A DNA stretch of 64,000 nucleotides from NCBI GenBank assembly GCA_036386835.1, contig DASVUX010000061.1, positions 1-64,000 on the forward strand. The letters run 5' to 3'. Numbering within the stretch: position 1 is the first letter of the stretch; each line of letters begins with the position of its first letter. The notes under the pieces were generated by a model. It was not told where the DNA came from. It did not search any database and saw only the letters and a program-made list of their open reading frames with translations. The translations under genes and the position numbers were made by a program. Source of the stretch: 2-12-FULL-35-15 sp036386835. GTDB lineage: Bacteria > Bacteroidota > Bacteroidia > 2-12-FULL-35-15. This document shows positions 16,063 to 25,326 of this stretch, in pieces.

Positions 16063-16682
16063 TGAAATCGGAAATCCTGCTCGCCTTAAAAAATTATTAT
16101 TCGGAAAAGCTGAAGCTTCATGGTCCGACTTATAAAGGTGCCGACTGGGGAACCTTGCAGGCGCAGCAATTAAGTTTTGTCCAGCTAGCCAGGCTCTTGC
16201 CGGAAGCCCCGTATACATTGCTTGATTATGGATGCGGTTATGGAGGGCTGTACGATTTTCTTTCAGAGAATGATTCCCAGGTTCAGTATTCAGGATATGA
16301 TATTTCCGAAGAAATGATCAATCACGCACGGCAACTGCATGGTTCCAAAGATGCCGCATGGATTAACACCCTTCCCGAAAAAGCCTTATTTGATTATGTT
16401 ATAGCCTGCGGGGTCTTTAGTGTAAGACTGAACATTCCTCAGTCAGAGTGGGAGGAGCATATGCTGCAAACCCTGCATAAGCTGGATTCTCTCAGCAGTA
16501 AAGGTTTTGCTTTTAACAGTCTTACCAGTTATTCTGATCCTCACCTGATGAAGGATTACCTGTACTACCCGGATCCTTGCTTTTTGTTTGATTACTGTAA
16601 AAAGCATTTTTCCAGGTACGTTTCCCTCGTACATGATTATCCCAAATATGAATTCGCGATCATTGTAAGGAAGGATATTTAA
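16062..16682 (+). CDS. Class I SAM-dependent methyltransferase
   Basis: A 206-aa protein with the Rossmann AdoMet site TLLDYGCGYGGLYDFL (about residues 53-68), an acidic residue in YSGYDISEEMI that would hold the ribose hydroxyls, and the later strand LFDYVIACGVFS. It begins at ATG 16062, overlapping the WbqC-like stop. Coupling to a WbqC-like protein suggests methylation or editing of a sugar nucleotide or glycan, but the substrate cannot be read from the sequence. Length is typical of small-molecule methyltransferases. Confidence 0.75.
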   Translation: MKSEILLALKNYYSEKLKLHGPTYKGADWGTLQAQQLSFVQLARLLPEAPYTLLDYGCGYGGLYDFLSENDSQVQYSGYDISEEMINHARQLHGSKDAAWINTLPEKALFDYVIACGVFSVRLNIPQSEWEEHMLQTLHKLDSLSSKGFAFNSLTSYSDPHLMKDYLYYPDPCFLFDYCKKHFSRYVSLVHDYPKYEFAIIVRKDI

Positions 16683-16779
16683 GATCCTGGAATTGCTTTT
16701 CTTCCGCAATAAAAACACAGGAATTCCGTTCGCTAAAGGTTTGCTTTTCACCTGAAATTGATTAATTTTATAACCAATT

Positions 16780-17865
16780 ATGAATAAGAACCTTACCCTT
16801 GCTTCATTGGCTGTTCTCGGCCTTGGTATGAGTGTTTTCGCACAGGCTCCAAAATACAGTAATGAATTTTTAAATATCGGGGTAGGTGCCCGCGCCCTGG
16901 GTATGTCAAATGCTCATGTCACCTCTGTAAATGACGTGACTTCCGGTTACTGGAACCCGGCGGGTTTGAACGGGATCGGGAACCAGCACCAGGTAGCACT
17001 GATGCATAGTGAATATTTTGCGGGCATTGCAAAGTATGATTACGGTGCTTTCGCTACCCGGCTTGATAGTTCAAGCGTTCTTGGTATCAGCCTCATCCGT
17101 TTCGGTGTTGATGATATTCCCAATACAACCGAGCTGATCGATGCAAACGGTAATGTGGACTATGACCGCATCACCACTTTTTCTGCGGTAGACTGGGGTT
17201 TCCTTGTTTCTTATGCAAAAAAGCTCAAGATCCCGGGATTGAATGTAGGGGGAAATGTGAAGATCGTTAGAAGGAAAGTAGGGGATTTTGCCGGTGCATG
17301 GGGATTCGGCCTCGATGCCGGTGCACAGTATGATTATAAAAAATGGAAATTCGGTGCGATGGCCAGGGATGTAACTTCTACTTTTAACGCCTGGAGCTAT
17401 AATCTTTCAGAAGAAACAAAAGCTGTGTTTATACAAACCGGGAATGAAATTCCGGAGAACGGAGTAGAGATCACACTTCCAAAGCTTATCCTTGGTGCTT
17501 CCAGGAAATTTGAATTCGGTAAAAAAGTTTCCTTGCTCGCGGAGGTTAATCTCGACAATACTTTTGACGGAAAGCGGAATGTCCTTATAAAGAGCAATGC
17601 AATCAGTATGGATCCGCATCTCGGACTGGAAGCCGGTTATATGGATATGATATTTCTGCGTGGCGGGATCGGTAATTTTCAATCCTATACAGATGCTGAC
17701 GGAAAAAGGATCAAAACATTCCAGCCGAACATTGGCGTTGGGGTAAGGATCAAATCCATCTGCATAGACTATGCTTTGACAGATATTGGTGATCAGTCGG
17801 TTTCATTATACTCAAATGTTTTTTCTCTTAAGATTGATATCAATAAGAAAAAGCCGAAATCATAA
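16780..17865 (+). CDS. porV: Type IX secretion outer-membrane protein PorV (LptO)
   Basis: A 361-aa protein with a signal peptide (ending SVFAQ, about residue 22) and a FadL-like outer-membrane barrel. The mature start PKYSNEFLNIGVGARALGM and the nearby GYWNPAGL are characteristic of PorV, the shuttle that carries cargo from the SprA translocon to the attachment complex. It lies 22 bases before the PorU-like protease gene, an arrangement known in this phylum. A near-consensus TAATTTTA lies upstream at about 16758. Confidence 0.9.
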   Translation: MNKNLTLASLAVLGLGMSVFAQAPKYSNEFLNIGVGARALGMSNAHVTSVNDVTSGYWNPAGLNGIGNQHQVALMHSEYFAGIAKYDYGAFATRLDSSSVLGISLIRFGVDDIPNTTELIDANGNVDYDRITTFSAVDWGFLVSYAKKLKIPGLNVGGNVKIVRRKVGDFAGAWGFGLDAGAQYDYKKWKFGAMARDVTSTFNAWSYNLSEETKAVFIQTGNEIPENGVEITLPKLILGASRKFEFGKKVSLLAEVNLDNTFDGKRNVLIKSNAISMDPHLGLEAGYMDMIFLRGGIGNFQSYTDADGKRIKTFQPNIGVGVRIKSICIDYALTDIGDQSVSLYSNVFSLKIDINKKKPKS

Positions 17866-17887
17866 CACAGGATTTTTGGGAATCTAA

Positions 17888-20800
17888 ATGGTAACACGTT
17901 TACTTGCGATCGTATTTTTATTAATAACATTTATTGGATCAAAGGCGCAGCCTTATGGCAATGAATGGGTCAGCTATTCCCAGAAATATTATAAGATCAA
18001 GGTTGCCAAAAACGGGATTTACAGGCTGGATTCAACTACTCTTGCTGCAGCCGGCATTGATCTCAGCACCATTGATCCGCATTATTTCCAGCTTTTTAAT
18101 AAAGGGGTCCAGCAAAAGATCTATATCGAAGGCGAAACGGATAATGTATTTAACTCAGGCGATTTCCTGGAGTTTTACGGGGAAAAAAATGACGGAAGCC
18201 TTGACGTATTGCTCTACCGCAATACATCCTTCCTCCCAAATCCTTACTACAGTTTAATTAACGATACTTCAGTATATTTCCTGACCCTAGGGAGCTCCCC
18301 TGGAAGCAGGATGCAGTTGGAAACAGATCAGGCTTTTGCTGCATACTTACCTGCAGTAGATTATTTTTTTAAAGAAGAGATCCATGATTTTCATACAGAG
18401 TATTATGCCGGGGAAACGGATAATGTGGGAGGAACGGATGCACGTTATACAAGGTCGGAGGGCTGGTTTGATGGGAACACGATCACTCTTGGGTCAAATA
18501 ACCTCTATAACGGATTGGTAAATACCTCGGCGGCTTATACAGGCGGACCGGATGCAATTATCAGGACAGTGGCCGTTGGCGCGTCCAAAGATGCATACTT
18601 GTTAAGCTCAGGAATTGCCGATCACCATTTGAAAATAGAATACGGGCCGGGGAATAATATCCTTGCCGACACAACTTTCTTGGGATACAGTCCGAACATA
18701 TTTATTAAAAGTGTCCCTGTTAGCACATTAGGTTCTTCGTATACCGACTTCCGTTTTTCAAGTATCGCTGATCCGGGCTTTTCATCCAATCGTACTGCCG
18801 TTTCATACATCAATGTAAAATATCCGCATTTGCCGGATCTTGAAAACAGGTCTTCTTTTACTTTTTATCTTCCCGACAATCTGTTGGCTGCAAAATCATA
18901 TCTCAACCTGAGCGGTTTTACTTCAAACGGTACTGCTTTCTTGTTTGATCTCAGCAATGGTAAAAGAATCGAAGTCGTTCAAACGGGGCCAAATTATCAC
19001 GTGCTGGTCCCAAACAGTTCCTCTGAAAAAAAATGTTTCATTACATCGGAAGGCAGTATTATGGATATTACTTCCCTGGAGCCTGTTACAGCTTCCGCCC
19101 AATTCACAGACTATACTGCGGTAGGATTGGATTCGGCATTTGTAATAGTAACCCATAAATCACTGATGTCGGCAGCCAATGATTATAAAGCCCACCGGAG
19201 TTCATTTAATGGCGGTATGCACCAGGTGTTACTGGCAGATATTGATGAACTGTATGATCAGTATGCGTATGGTATTGTTAAAAGCCCGCTGGCAGTCCGG
19301 GGCTTCGCAGATCATTTACTTGATGTGCTGCCAACTGATCCCCACAATTTATTTTTATTGGGTAAGTCTGTGCATCTTAATCTCTGCCGGCAGAATGGAG
19401 TAAATTACAATTCATCCCTTGTTCCTTCATTCGGTTATCCTTCCAGTGATAATCTTTTAACGGCCGGTCTTAATGGCACAAATGTCAGCCCGGCAATTCC
19501 AACCGGTCGGCTATCTGCAAAGAATAATGCTGATGTTTATTTATTTCTGAATAAAGTACAATTGTTTGAAGCAGACAATACCCCACAGGACTGGATGAAA
19601 TATGTCCTGCACTTTGGCGGTGGTGCCACGTTAGGCGAACAGCTTACATTCAGGCATTATTTGAATAATTATAAAAGTATTATTGAGGATGTAAATTTCG
19701 GAGGAACTGTTATCAAAAGTTTTTTCAAAAATTCTCCGGCCCCTATTACTATTAATTCTTCAGACACGCTTCGTGATCTTATTAATAACGGGGTTTCAAT
19801 GCTAACCTTTTTCGGACATGCTTCGGGTACAGGATTTGATCAAAGTATTGACGACTGGAGTACTTATTCGCCTTCTCCCCGTTTTCCTTTCCTGCTGGCA
19901 AATTCATGTTATGCTGGTGACTTCCACGCCCCCGGTGCCGGTTCCTCAAGTGAGACCTATACTTTTTTAAATAACAATGGAGTTATCGGATACCTTGGCT
20001 CGGTTGGGTTAGGAGTGCCTTACACATTAAATTACTTCTCAACCGAATTCTATTATCAGCTTGCAAGGACAAATTATAATAAAAGTATTGGAAGCACTAT
20101 TCAAAAGACGATCCAGGTGCTTGAGCCTATGGCTGTCCTCTTAAGCGATTCTCTTCTTCGCCAGACTTGCTATGAAATGAACCTGCAGGGGGATCCGGGG
20201 TTAAAGCTGCATACTTTTGAAAAGCCCGACTACAGGATCACCAACAATGATGTTTATTTCGATATGACAAGCGATGTGGATTCATTTACGGTTTATGCGG
20301 CAAGAACAAATATTGGAATGGCGGTGAATGATTCGATGGTTAACCAGCTGATACGTGTGTTGCCAAATGGAGATAGTGCACGGTACTTAGTACATATTAA
20401 AACACCAAAGTTTAAAGATACCATTGTATTCAAAGTGCCGTTCGACTTTGTAAATGGTGTTGGCCTTAATAAAATAATCGTCAGCCTCGACTGGTTCAAC
20501 ACAATTGATGAACTGAATGAAGGAAATAACAGCACCACTGTAATTGACCTGATCATTACGGGCAGTGATATAGTTCCTGTTTATCCCTACGAGTTTGCAA
20601 TTGTTCCTAAAGATACACTCACCCTGAGGGCATCCACCGCCAATCCTTTCGCTGCGGTTAAAACGTATAAATTCCAAATAGACACTACAGATCTTTTTAA
20701 CAGTCCCCTGCTCAAAGATACGCTTATCAGCTCCGGCGGAGGTATTGTAAGCTGGAAGCCGTCAATCACTTTGGCGGACAGGACCGTTTATTACTGGCGT

Positions 20801-22909
20801 GTAAGCCCTGATTCAATTGATACAGCAGGATATAACTGGCGGGAGAGCTCATTCCAGTATATTCCTGGAAAGAGGGGCTGGGAGCAGGCACATTTCTTCC
20901 AGTTCAAGAATGACGAGTACCAGTATGTGAAGTTCAACCGGCCGCAGAGAAGGTTTGACTTTGTAAATGATGTGATAGGATTGTTTGCATCAACAGGCAT
21001 AGCAGGATATACGGCAATTGAGAATATAACGTATAAGTTTGATAATAATGTACGGAGTGTCTATACTTGTATAGAAGCTCCATTGTCCGGCTTTACCTTT
21101 GTGGCAATCCATCCTTCAACAGGTATCCCGCTGGTTAGCAGCCAGGTTAGTCCGGTTCCCACACCCGGAGTAGGTACATACGGAGACTACCATTGTGCCA
21201 ATGCCTCCTGGGATGCAATTGAGTTTCTCGATACGGATTCTACCTGGCAGAACACCATGGCGACCTTTATTAATAATCTGCCGAATGGTTTTCTTGTTCT
21301 TGGATACAGTGAGCGCCATCCTAATTTTGGAAATTATATTCCCGCCCTTAATTCAGCATTTCAAAGTATTGGTGCCGTTAATATGAATGCTTTGCCCGAT
21401 TCCCTTCCATACATTATCTGGGGAGTAAAAGGCGGAGCACCGGGAACAGCAACAGAGATACAGGGAACTTCTTTTTCATCGGTACCAACGTTGACCACTT
21501 CTTTTTCAACGAACTGGTCAGAAGGGTTTATTCAATCACCGGTTATAGGCCCGGCAATAACCTGGGACTCTTTATCATGGGATTTCCATCACATAGATGG
21601 CCTCAGTTCAAAAGACAGTATTAACATCGAGCTGAGAGGCATCGATACTGCGGGTAATGAAGTGCCCCTTGCGGTATTTAACAGTTCCACGCTTGACGTA
21701 ACCAACCTTGGGAGCATTGTGTCAGCGGCTGTATATCCTCGGATCCGGCTGGTAGCATATATGAAGGACGACAGCCTGCACACGCCTCCGCAGATGGAAC
21801 GCTGGCAGGTGATTTATACTCCTGTTCCGGAAGCAGCGATCAATGCGGTTGCGGGTTATCAATTTTCAAATGATACATTGCAGGAAGGTGATAATATCTC
21901 AATCTTCCTTCCCATTCAGAACATCAGTGAATATGCCTTTACCCAGGATAGCTTGCTGGTGACCTACTGGATAGAAGACCAGGAAAGGCTGAATCATCCT
22001 CTCCCTTCTAAAATGAAAAAGAAACCGTTTAATCCCGGTGAGCTTATTATTGATTCGATAAGGATTAACACAACGGATTTCAGGGGGAATAACGCTTTGT
22101 GGGTAGAAGTTAATCCTGTCGGGCATCCGCGCTCACAACCCGAGCAATATCATTTTAATAATATTGTCCGTATTCCCTTCCGGACCAATGTTGATATGAT
22201 TAACCCCTTGCTGGATGTCACATTTGACGGGGTCCATATTCTTAATAATGATATTGTTTCCGCCAAACCTAACATTCTTATCAGCCTGAAAGATGAGAAT
22301 CGTTTCATGGCGCTTAACGATACCAATGATTTTAAAGTATTCATAAAAACGCCTTCCGCTGCAATTGCAAAGCGGGTCTATTTCGGGGAATCGATGAGCT
22401 TTATCCCGGCATCTCTTCCTGATAACAGCTGCAGGATAAATTATACTCCCTTATTGTATGAGGACGGAAATTATCAGCTGCTTGTACAGGCTAAGGATAA
22501 ATCCGATAACCAATCCGGGGCGATCGATTATAAGATCAACTTTGAGGTTGTAAACAGATCAATGATCACGGAAGTGATGAATTACCCGAACCCTTTTTCC
22601 ACGGCAACACGATTTGTATTTACTTTAACAGGCTCGGAAGAGCCAACCAGCTTCAAGATCCAGATCATGACCATTACGGGAAAAGTCGTGAGAGAGATCT
22701 TCCAGGAGGAGCTTGGGCCGATCCACATCGGAAGGAATATTACCGAATTTGCATGGGATGGCAGAGATGAATTCGGTGATCAGCTTGCTAATGGTGTTTA
22801 TCTTTATCATGTTATTACACGTATTAACGGCAGTGATATTGAAAAAAAAGAAACAGCGGCGGATCAGTTCTTCAAGAAGGGCTGGGGTAAAATGTATCTG
22901 ATGAGGTGA
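17888..22909 (+). CDS. C25-family T9SS sortase, PorU2-like
   Basis: A 1673-aa exported protein, clearly longer than classical PorU (about 1150-1300). A signal peptide (ending GSKAQ) is followed by the N-terminal segment GNEWVSYSQKYYKIKVAKNG typical of PorU2-type proteins. A gingipain-like C25 peptidase domain has His644 in TFFGHASGTG and Cys674 in LANSCYAGDFH as the expected catalytic pair. Long Ig-like regions and a C-terminal FlgD/T9SS-type domain (MNYPNPFS...WDGRDEFG) complete it. PorU-type proteases remove the sorting domain of T9SS cargo and link it to anionic LPS. Classical PorU versus PorU2 is judged from length and the N-terminal motif. Its stop overlaps the next ATG. Confidence 0.85.
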   Translation: MVTRLLAIVFLLITFIGSKAQPYGNEWVSYSQKYYKIKVAKNGIYRLDSTTLAAAGIDLSTIDPHYFQLFNKGVQQKIYIEGETDNVFNSGDFLEFYGEKNDGSLDVLLYRNTSFLPNPYYSLINDTSVYFLTLGSSPGSRMQLETDQAFAAYLPAVDYFFKEEIHDFHTEYYAGETDNVGGTDARYTRSEGWFDGNTITLGSNNLYNGLVNTSAAYTGGPDAIIRTVAVGASKDAYLLSSGIADHHLKIEYGPGNNILADTTFLGYSPNIFIKSVPVSTLGSSYTDFRFSSIADPGFSSNRTAVSYINVKYPHLPDLENRSSFTFYLPDNLLAAKSYLNLSGFTSNGTAFLFDLSNGKRIEVVQTGPNYHVLVPNSSSEKKCFITSEGSIMDITSLEPVTASAQFTDYTAVGLDSAFVIVTHKSLMSAANDYKAHRSSFNGGMHQVLLADIDELYDQYAYGIVKSPLAVRGFADHLLDVLPTDPHNLFLLGKSVHLNLCRQNGVNYNSSLVPSFGYPSSDNLLTAGLNGTNVSPAIPTGRLSAKNNADVYLFLNKVQLFEADNTPQDWMKYVLHFGGGATLGEQLTFRHYLNNYKSIIEDVNFGGTVIKSFFKNSPAPITINSSDTLRDLINNGVSMLTFFGHASGTGFDQSIDDWSTYSPSPRFPFLLANSCYAGDFHAPGAGSSSETYTFLNNNGVIGYLGSVGLGVPYTLNYFSTEFYYQLARTNYNKSIGSTIQKTIQVLEPMAVLLSDSLLRQTCYEMNLQGDPGLKLHTFEKPDYRITNNDVYFDMTSDVDSFTVYAARTNIGMAVNDSMVNQLIRVLPNGDSARYLVHIKTPKFKDTIVFKVPFDFVNGVGLNKIIVSLDWFNTIDELNEGNNSTTVIDLIITGSDIVPVYPYEFAIVPKDTLTLRASTANPFAAVKTYKFQIDTTDLFNSPLLKDTLISSGGGIVSWKPSITLADRTVYYWRVSPDSIDTAGYNWRESSFQYIPGKRGWEQAHFFQFKNDEYQYVKFNRPQRRFDFVNDVIGLFASTGIAGYTAIENITYKFDNNVRSVYTCIEAPLSGFTFVAIHPSTGIPLVSSQVSPVPTPGVGTYGDYHCANASWDAIEFLDTDSTWQNTMATFINNLPNGFLVLGYSERHPNFGNYIPALNSAFQSIGAVNMNALPDSLPYIIWGVKGGAPGTATEIQGTSFSSVPTLTTSFSTNWSEGFIQSPVIGPAITWDSLSWDFHHIDGLSSKDSINIELRGIDTAGNEVPLAVFNSSTLDVTNLGSIVSAAVYPRIRLVAYMKDDSLHTPPQMERWQVIYTPVPEAAINAVAGYQFSNDTLQEGDNISIFLPIQNISEYAFTQDSLLVTYWIEDQERLNHPLPSKMKKKPFNPGELIIDSIRINTTDFRGNNALWVEVNPVGHPRSQPEQYHFNNIVRIPFRTNVDMINPLLDVTFDGVHILNNDIVSAKPNILISLKDENRFMALNDTNDFKVFIKTPSAAIAKRVYFGESMSFIPASLPDNSCRINYTPLLYEDGNYQLLVQAKDKSDNQSGAIDYKINFEVVNRSMITEVMNYPNPFSTATRFVFTLTGSEEPTSFKIQIMTITGKVVREIFQEELGPIHIGRNITEFAWDGRDEFGDQLANGVYLYHVITRINGSDIEKKETAADQFFKKGWGKMYLMR

Positions 22910-23529
22910 TGAACAGCTTTCTCCTCTCCCTGGTATTTTTGATCACGTTCGGGTGCTATTCCCAGGGTTCGCTGAAGCAATTCCGGAAACTTTCATGTCC
23001 TGAAAAAATATGGGTATTAACTCATCCTTTCAAAGCAAAGAAAGCGATGAAGATCACGAAACAGGTTTTAACGGATGTTGATTCGATCAAAAGAACCGGA
23101 GCTGTCGGCACTGATATGAATGGCGGCAGGCTGGATGCCTTCAAACATGCTTACTGGATGGCCTCTGTTTCAAGCGGGATAGGTGCGAAGAAAGCATTAA
23201 AGCTCGGGAAAGCCCATGAAAAAGGAAATTACCTTGAATTTAAAAAACACAGGCTGGAGGATTCGATCCTTCCTGATTCCGTAAGTTCTGCTATGGACCT
23301 TCATAATAACCAGGCTGGGATCAACGAATATATGAAAAATGAAAATGCTCGTTCATCAAAAGAACTTCAACCGATTATCATGCAGGCCCTCGCTGAAGGA
23401 AAGCTGCAGATCATTAAAAAAGATAAAGAAGGTAATTATCTTTACTGTGACGGTACTTTTATAGACATGAACGAATGGTCAGGCAAATGGAATATTCCAA
23501 AATGCCTGGTGCCTTCAGGTAAACACTAA
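22909..23529 (+). CDS. Exported small protein coupled to the PorU2-like gene
   Basis: A 206-aa protein with an N-terminal hydrophobic segment (LLSLVFLITFGCYSQG). A Cys lies near the end of the hydrophobic core, but a lipobox is not clear. The mature region contains DAFKHAYWMASVSS and later MDLHNNQAGINEY, conserved-looking His, Trp, Asp and Asn positions that resemble a DUF6973-type domain (tentative). ATG 22909 overlaps the TGA of the upstream gene, so it belongs to the porV operon. Association with T9SS is by position only. Confidence 0.6.
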   Translation: MNSFLLSLVFLITFGCYSQGSLKQFRKLSCPEKIWVLTHPFKAKKAMKITKQVLTDVDSIKRTGAVGTDMNGGRLDAFKHAYWMASVSSGIGAKKALKLGKAHEKGNYLEFKKHRLEDSILPDSVSSAMDLHNNQAGINEYMKNENARSSKELQPIIMQALAEGKLQIIKKDKEGNYLYCDGTFIDMNEWSGKWNIPKCLVPSGKH

Positions 23530-23555
23530 AACTTTATCTTTACAAAAAAATTGAA

Positions 23556-25163
23556 TTGAAAAAATATCAACTGCTTCTGCTTTCGCTTTTCAGCGGTGTC
23601 CTTTTCGCTTTAGGATGGTTCCCGAACGGCCTGTTTCCTATATTGTTCATTGCGTTCATTCCTTTACTTGTCATAGAAGAGCATTTTTTCAGCTACCCTG
23701 ACAAGAATAAGCGCGGAACTCTTTTTCTCTATGCCTACCTGGCATTTTTTACCTGGAACATTCTTACAACCTGGTGGGTGAAAAATGCTTCTTTCGGTGG
23801 AGCTGCAATGGCAATATTCTGCAATGCGCTGTTGATGTCGATTCCGTTCTTAATGTTCCATCGTGTCCGGAAAAGAATTGGAATAAGATGGAAATACACG
23901 CTCTTTATCTGCTTCTGGATCTCATTTGAATTTATTCATTCAAACTGGGAACTGAGCTGGTCCTGGCTGACACTTGGGAATGCACTGGCCGATGCCCCTG
24001 CGGTGATCCAATGGTTTGAATACACCGGTGTTTTCGGGGGAAGCTTATGGATCCTATTTGTGAATGTATTTATTTATGAGTTGTGCAAAGGTTTCAAAAG
24101 GAGGACAAGGACGTTTAATATCCGCAACATTGCCATTGTGCTTTCTATGATCTTCATCCCGGTGTTGATTTCTTTCGCGGTGGGTTCTGTTGCAGGGAAT
24201 AAAGAGAAAAAAGGCGATGTACAGGTGGTAGTGGTTCAGCCTAACATCGACCCTTACAATGAAAAATTTGATGCCCCGTTTGAAGGCCAGCTGCAGAAGA
24301 TGCTCGAGCTGGCAATGCAGAAGATCAGTGACCAGACAGAATATGTGATCTTTCCCGAAACCGCGCTGACAGAGGAAATGTGGGAAAACCAGCTGGAACA
24401 AAGCGGGAGCGTACAGATCCTGCGTTTATTCCTTAAAAATTATCCTCAGCTAAAGATCGTTATCGGTGCGTCCACTGCCAAGGTTTATCAGCCCGGTGAA
24501 GAGTTATCGGTTACGGCCAGGAGATTCACCCAGGAAGAAGCTTATTATGATTCATATAATACAGCTTTACAAATCGATAACACTCCACGGATCCAGATCT
24601 ATCATAAGTCCAAACTTGTCCCTGGTGTGGAGCAGCTCCCCTTCCCGTTCATATTTAAACATCTTGAAAGTGTGGCGATAGATCTTGGTGGAACCACCGG
24701 AAGCCTGGGGACACAAGAGGAGAGAACGGTGTTTGTTTCAGAGGACAATACAATGCGGACCGCACCTGTAGTTTGTTATGAAAGCGTATATGGTGAGTAT
24801 GTTTCGGAATATGTAAAGAATGGCGCAAACTTTATTTCCATAATTACAAATGATGGCTGGTGGGGAGATACTCCCGGCTACAGGCAGCATCTGAAATATG
24901 GAAGGCTTCGTGCGATTGAAACCAGGAGATGGATAGTCCGCTCCGCCAATACCGGGATCTCATGCTTCATCAGCCCTTCCGGTGAAATAGATCAGCCGAC
25001 AGGGTACTGGGTGCCTGCCGTAATTTCACAACGGATTACATTAAATAATGAATTAACATTCTATACTAAATATGGAGATTATATTGCGCGGGCTGCATTA
25101 TGCCTTACCATTGCATTGCTGCTGTATGCTTTGCTCCTGAAATTCCGCAAGGTCAGGCACTGA
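23556..25163 (+). CDS. lnt: Apolipoprotein N-acyltransferase
   Basis: A 535-aa inner-membrane enzyme that adds the third acyl chain to the N-terminal Cys of lipoproteins. About six membrane segments precede a nitrilase-type domain with the catalytic triad in place: Glu in FPETAL (about residue 268), Lys in YHKSKLVPG (about 352) and Cys in PVVCYES (about 408). A last membrane segment closes the protein. The start is TTG 23556, giving the expected MKKYQLLLL signal anchor; a -7-like TATCTTTA at about 23534 leaves a short leader and no upstream ATG is available. Bacteroidota carry Lnt with the Lgt and Lsp system. Confidence 0.92.
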   Translation: MKKYQLLLLSLFSGVLFALGWFPNGLFPILFIAFIPLLVIEEHFFSYPDKNKRGTLFLYAYLAFFTWNILTTWWVKNASFGGAAMAIFCNALLMSIPFLMFHRVRKRIGIRWKYTLFICFWISFEFIHSNWELSWSWLTLGNALADAPAVIQWFEYTGVFGGSLWILFVNVFIYELCKGFKRRTRTFNIRNIAIVLSMIFIPVLISFAVGSVAGNKEKKGDVQVVVVQPNIDPYNEKFDAPFEGQLQKMLELAMQKISDQTEYVIFPETALTEEMWENQLEQSGSVQILRLFLKNYPQLKIVIGASTAKVYQPGEELSVTARRFTQEEAYYDSYNTALQIDNTPRIQIYHKSKLVPGVEQLPFPFIFKHLESVAIDLGGTTGSLGTQEERTVFVSEDNTMRTAPVVCYESVYGEYVSEYVKNGANFISIITNDGWWGDTPGYRQHLKYGRLRAIETRRWIVRSANTGISCFISPSGEIDQPTGYWVPAVISQRITLNNELTFYTKYGDYIARAALCLTIALLLYALLLKFRKVRH

Positions 25164-25271
25164 TATTCCAATTCACTTCCTGTGATTAAGTTAAAAATTC
25201 CCGAACATTCTGCCGGTTTGAATGGTTATTTAATTAGAGTGGGAGGAAACCCGGTAATTCCTAAAAAATAG

Positions 25272-25279
25272 TAATTTTG
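25272..25279 (+). promoter_or_regulatory. -7 element of the lpd promoter
   Basis: TAATTTTG fits TAnnTTTG 48 bases before ATG 25327. It lies before the in-frame start at 25288 as well, but the conserved protein start decides for 25327. Confidence 0.45.
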
Positions 25280-25326
25280 TACCGCTTTTGAGGGCCTATA
25301 TAATACCTCAGTTTAATCTTACAATT

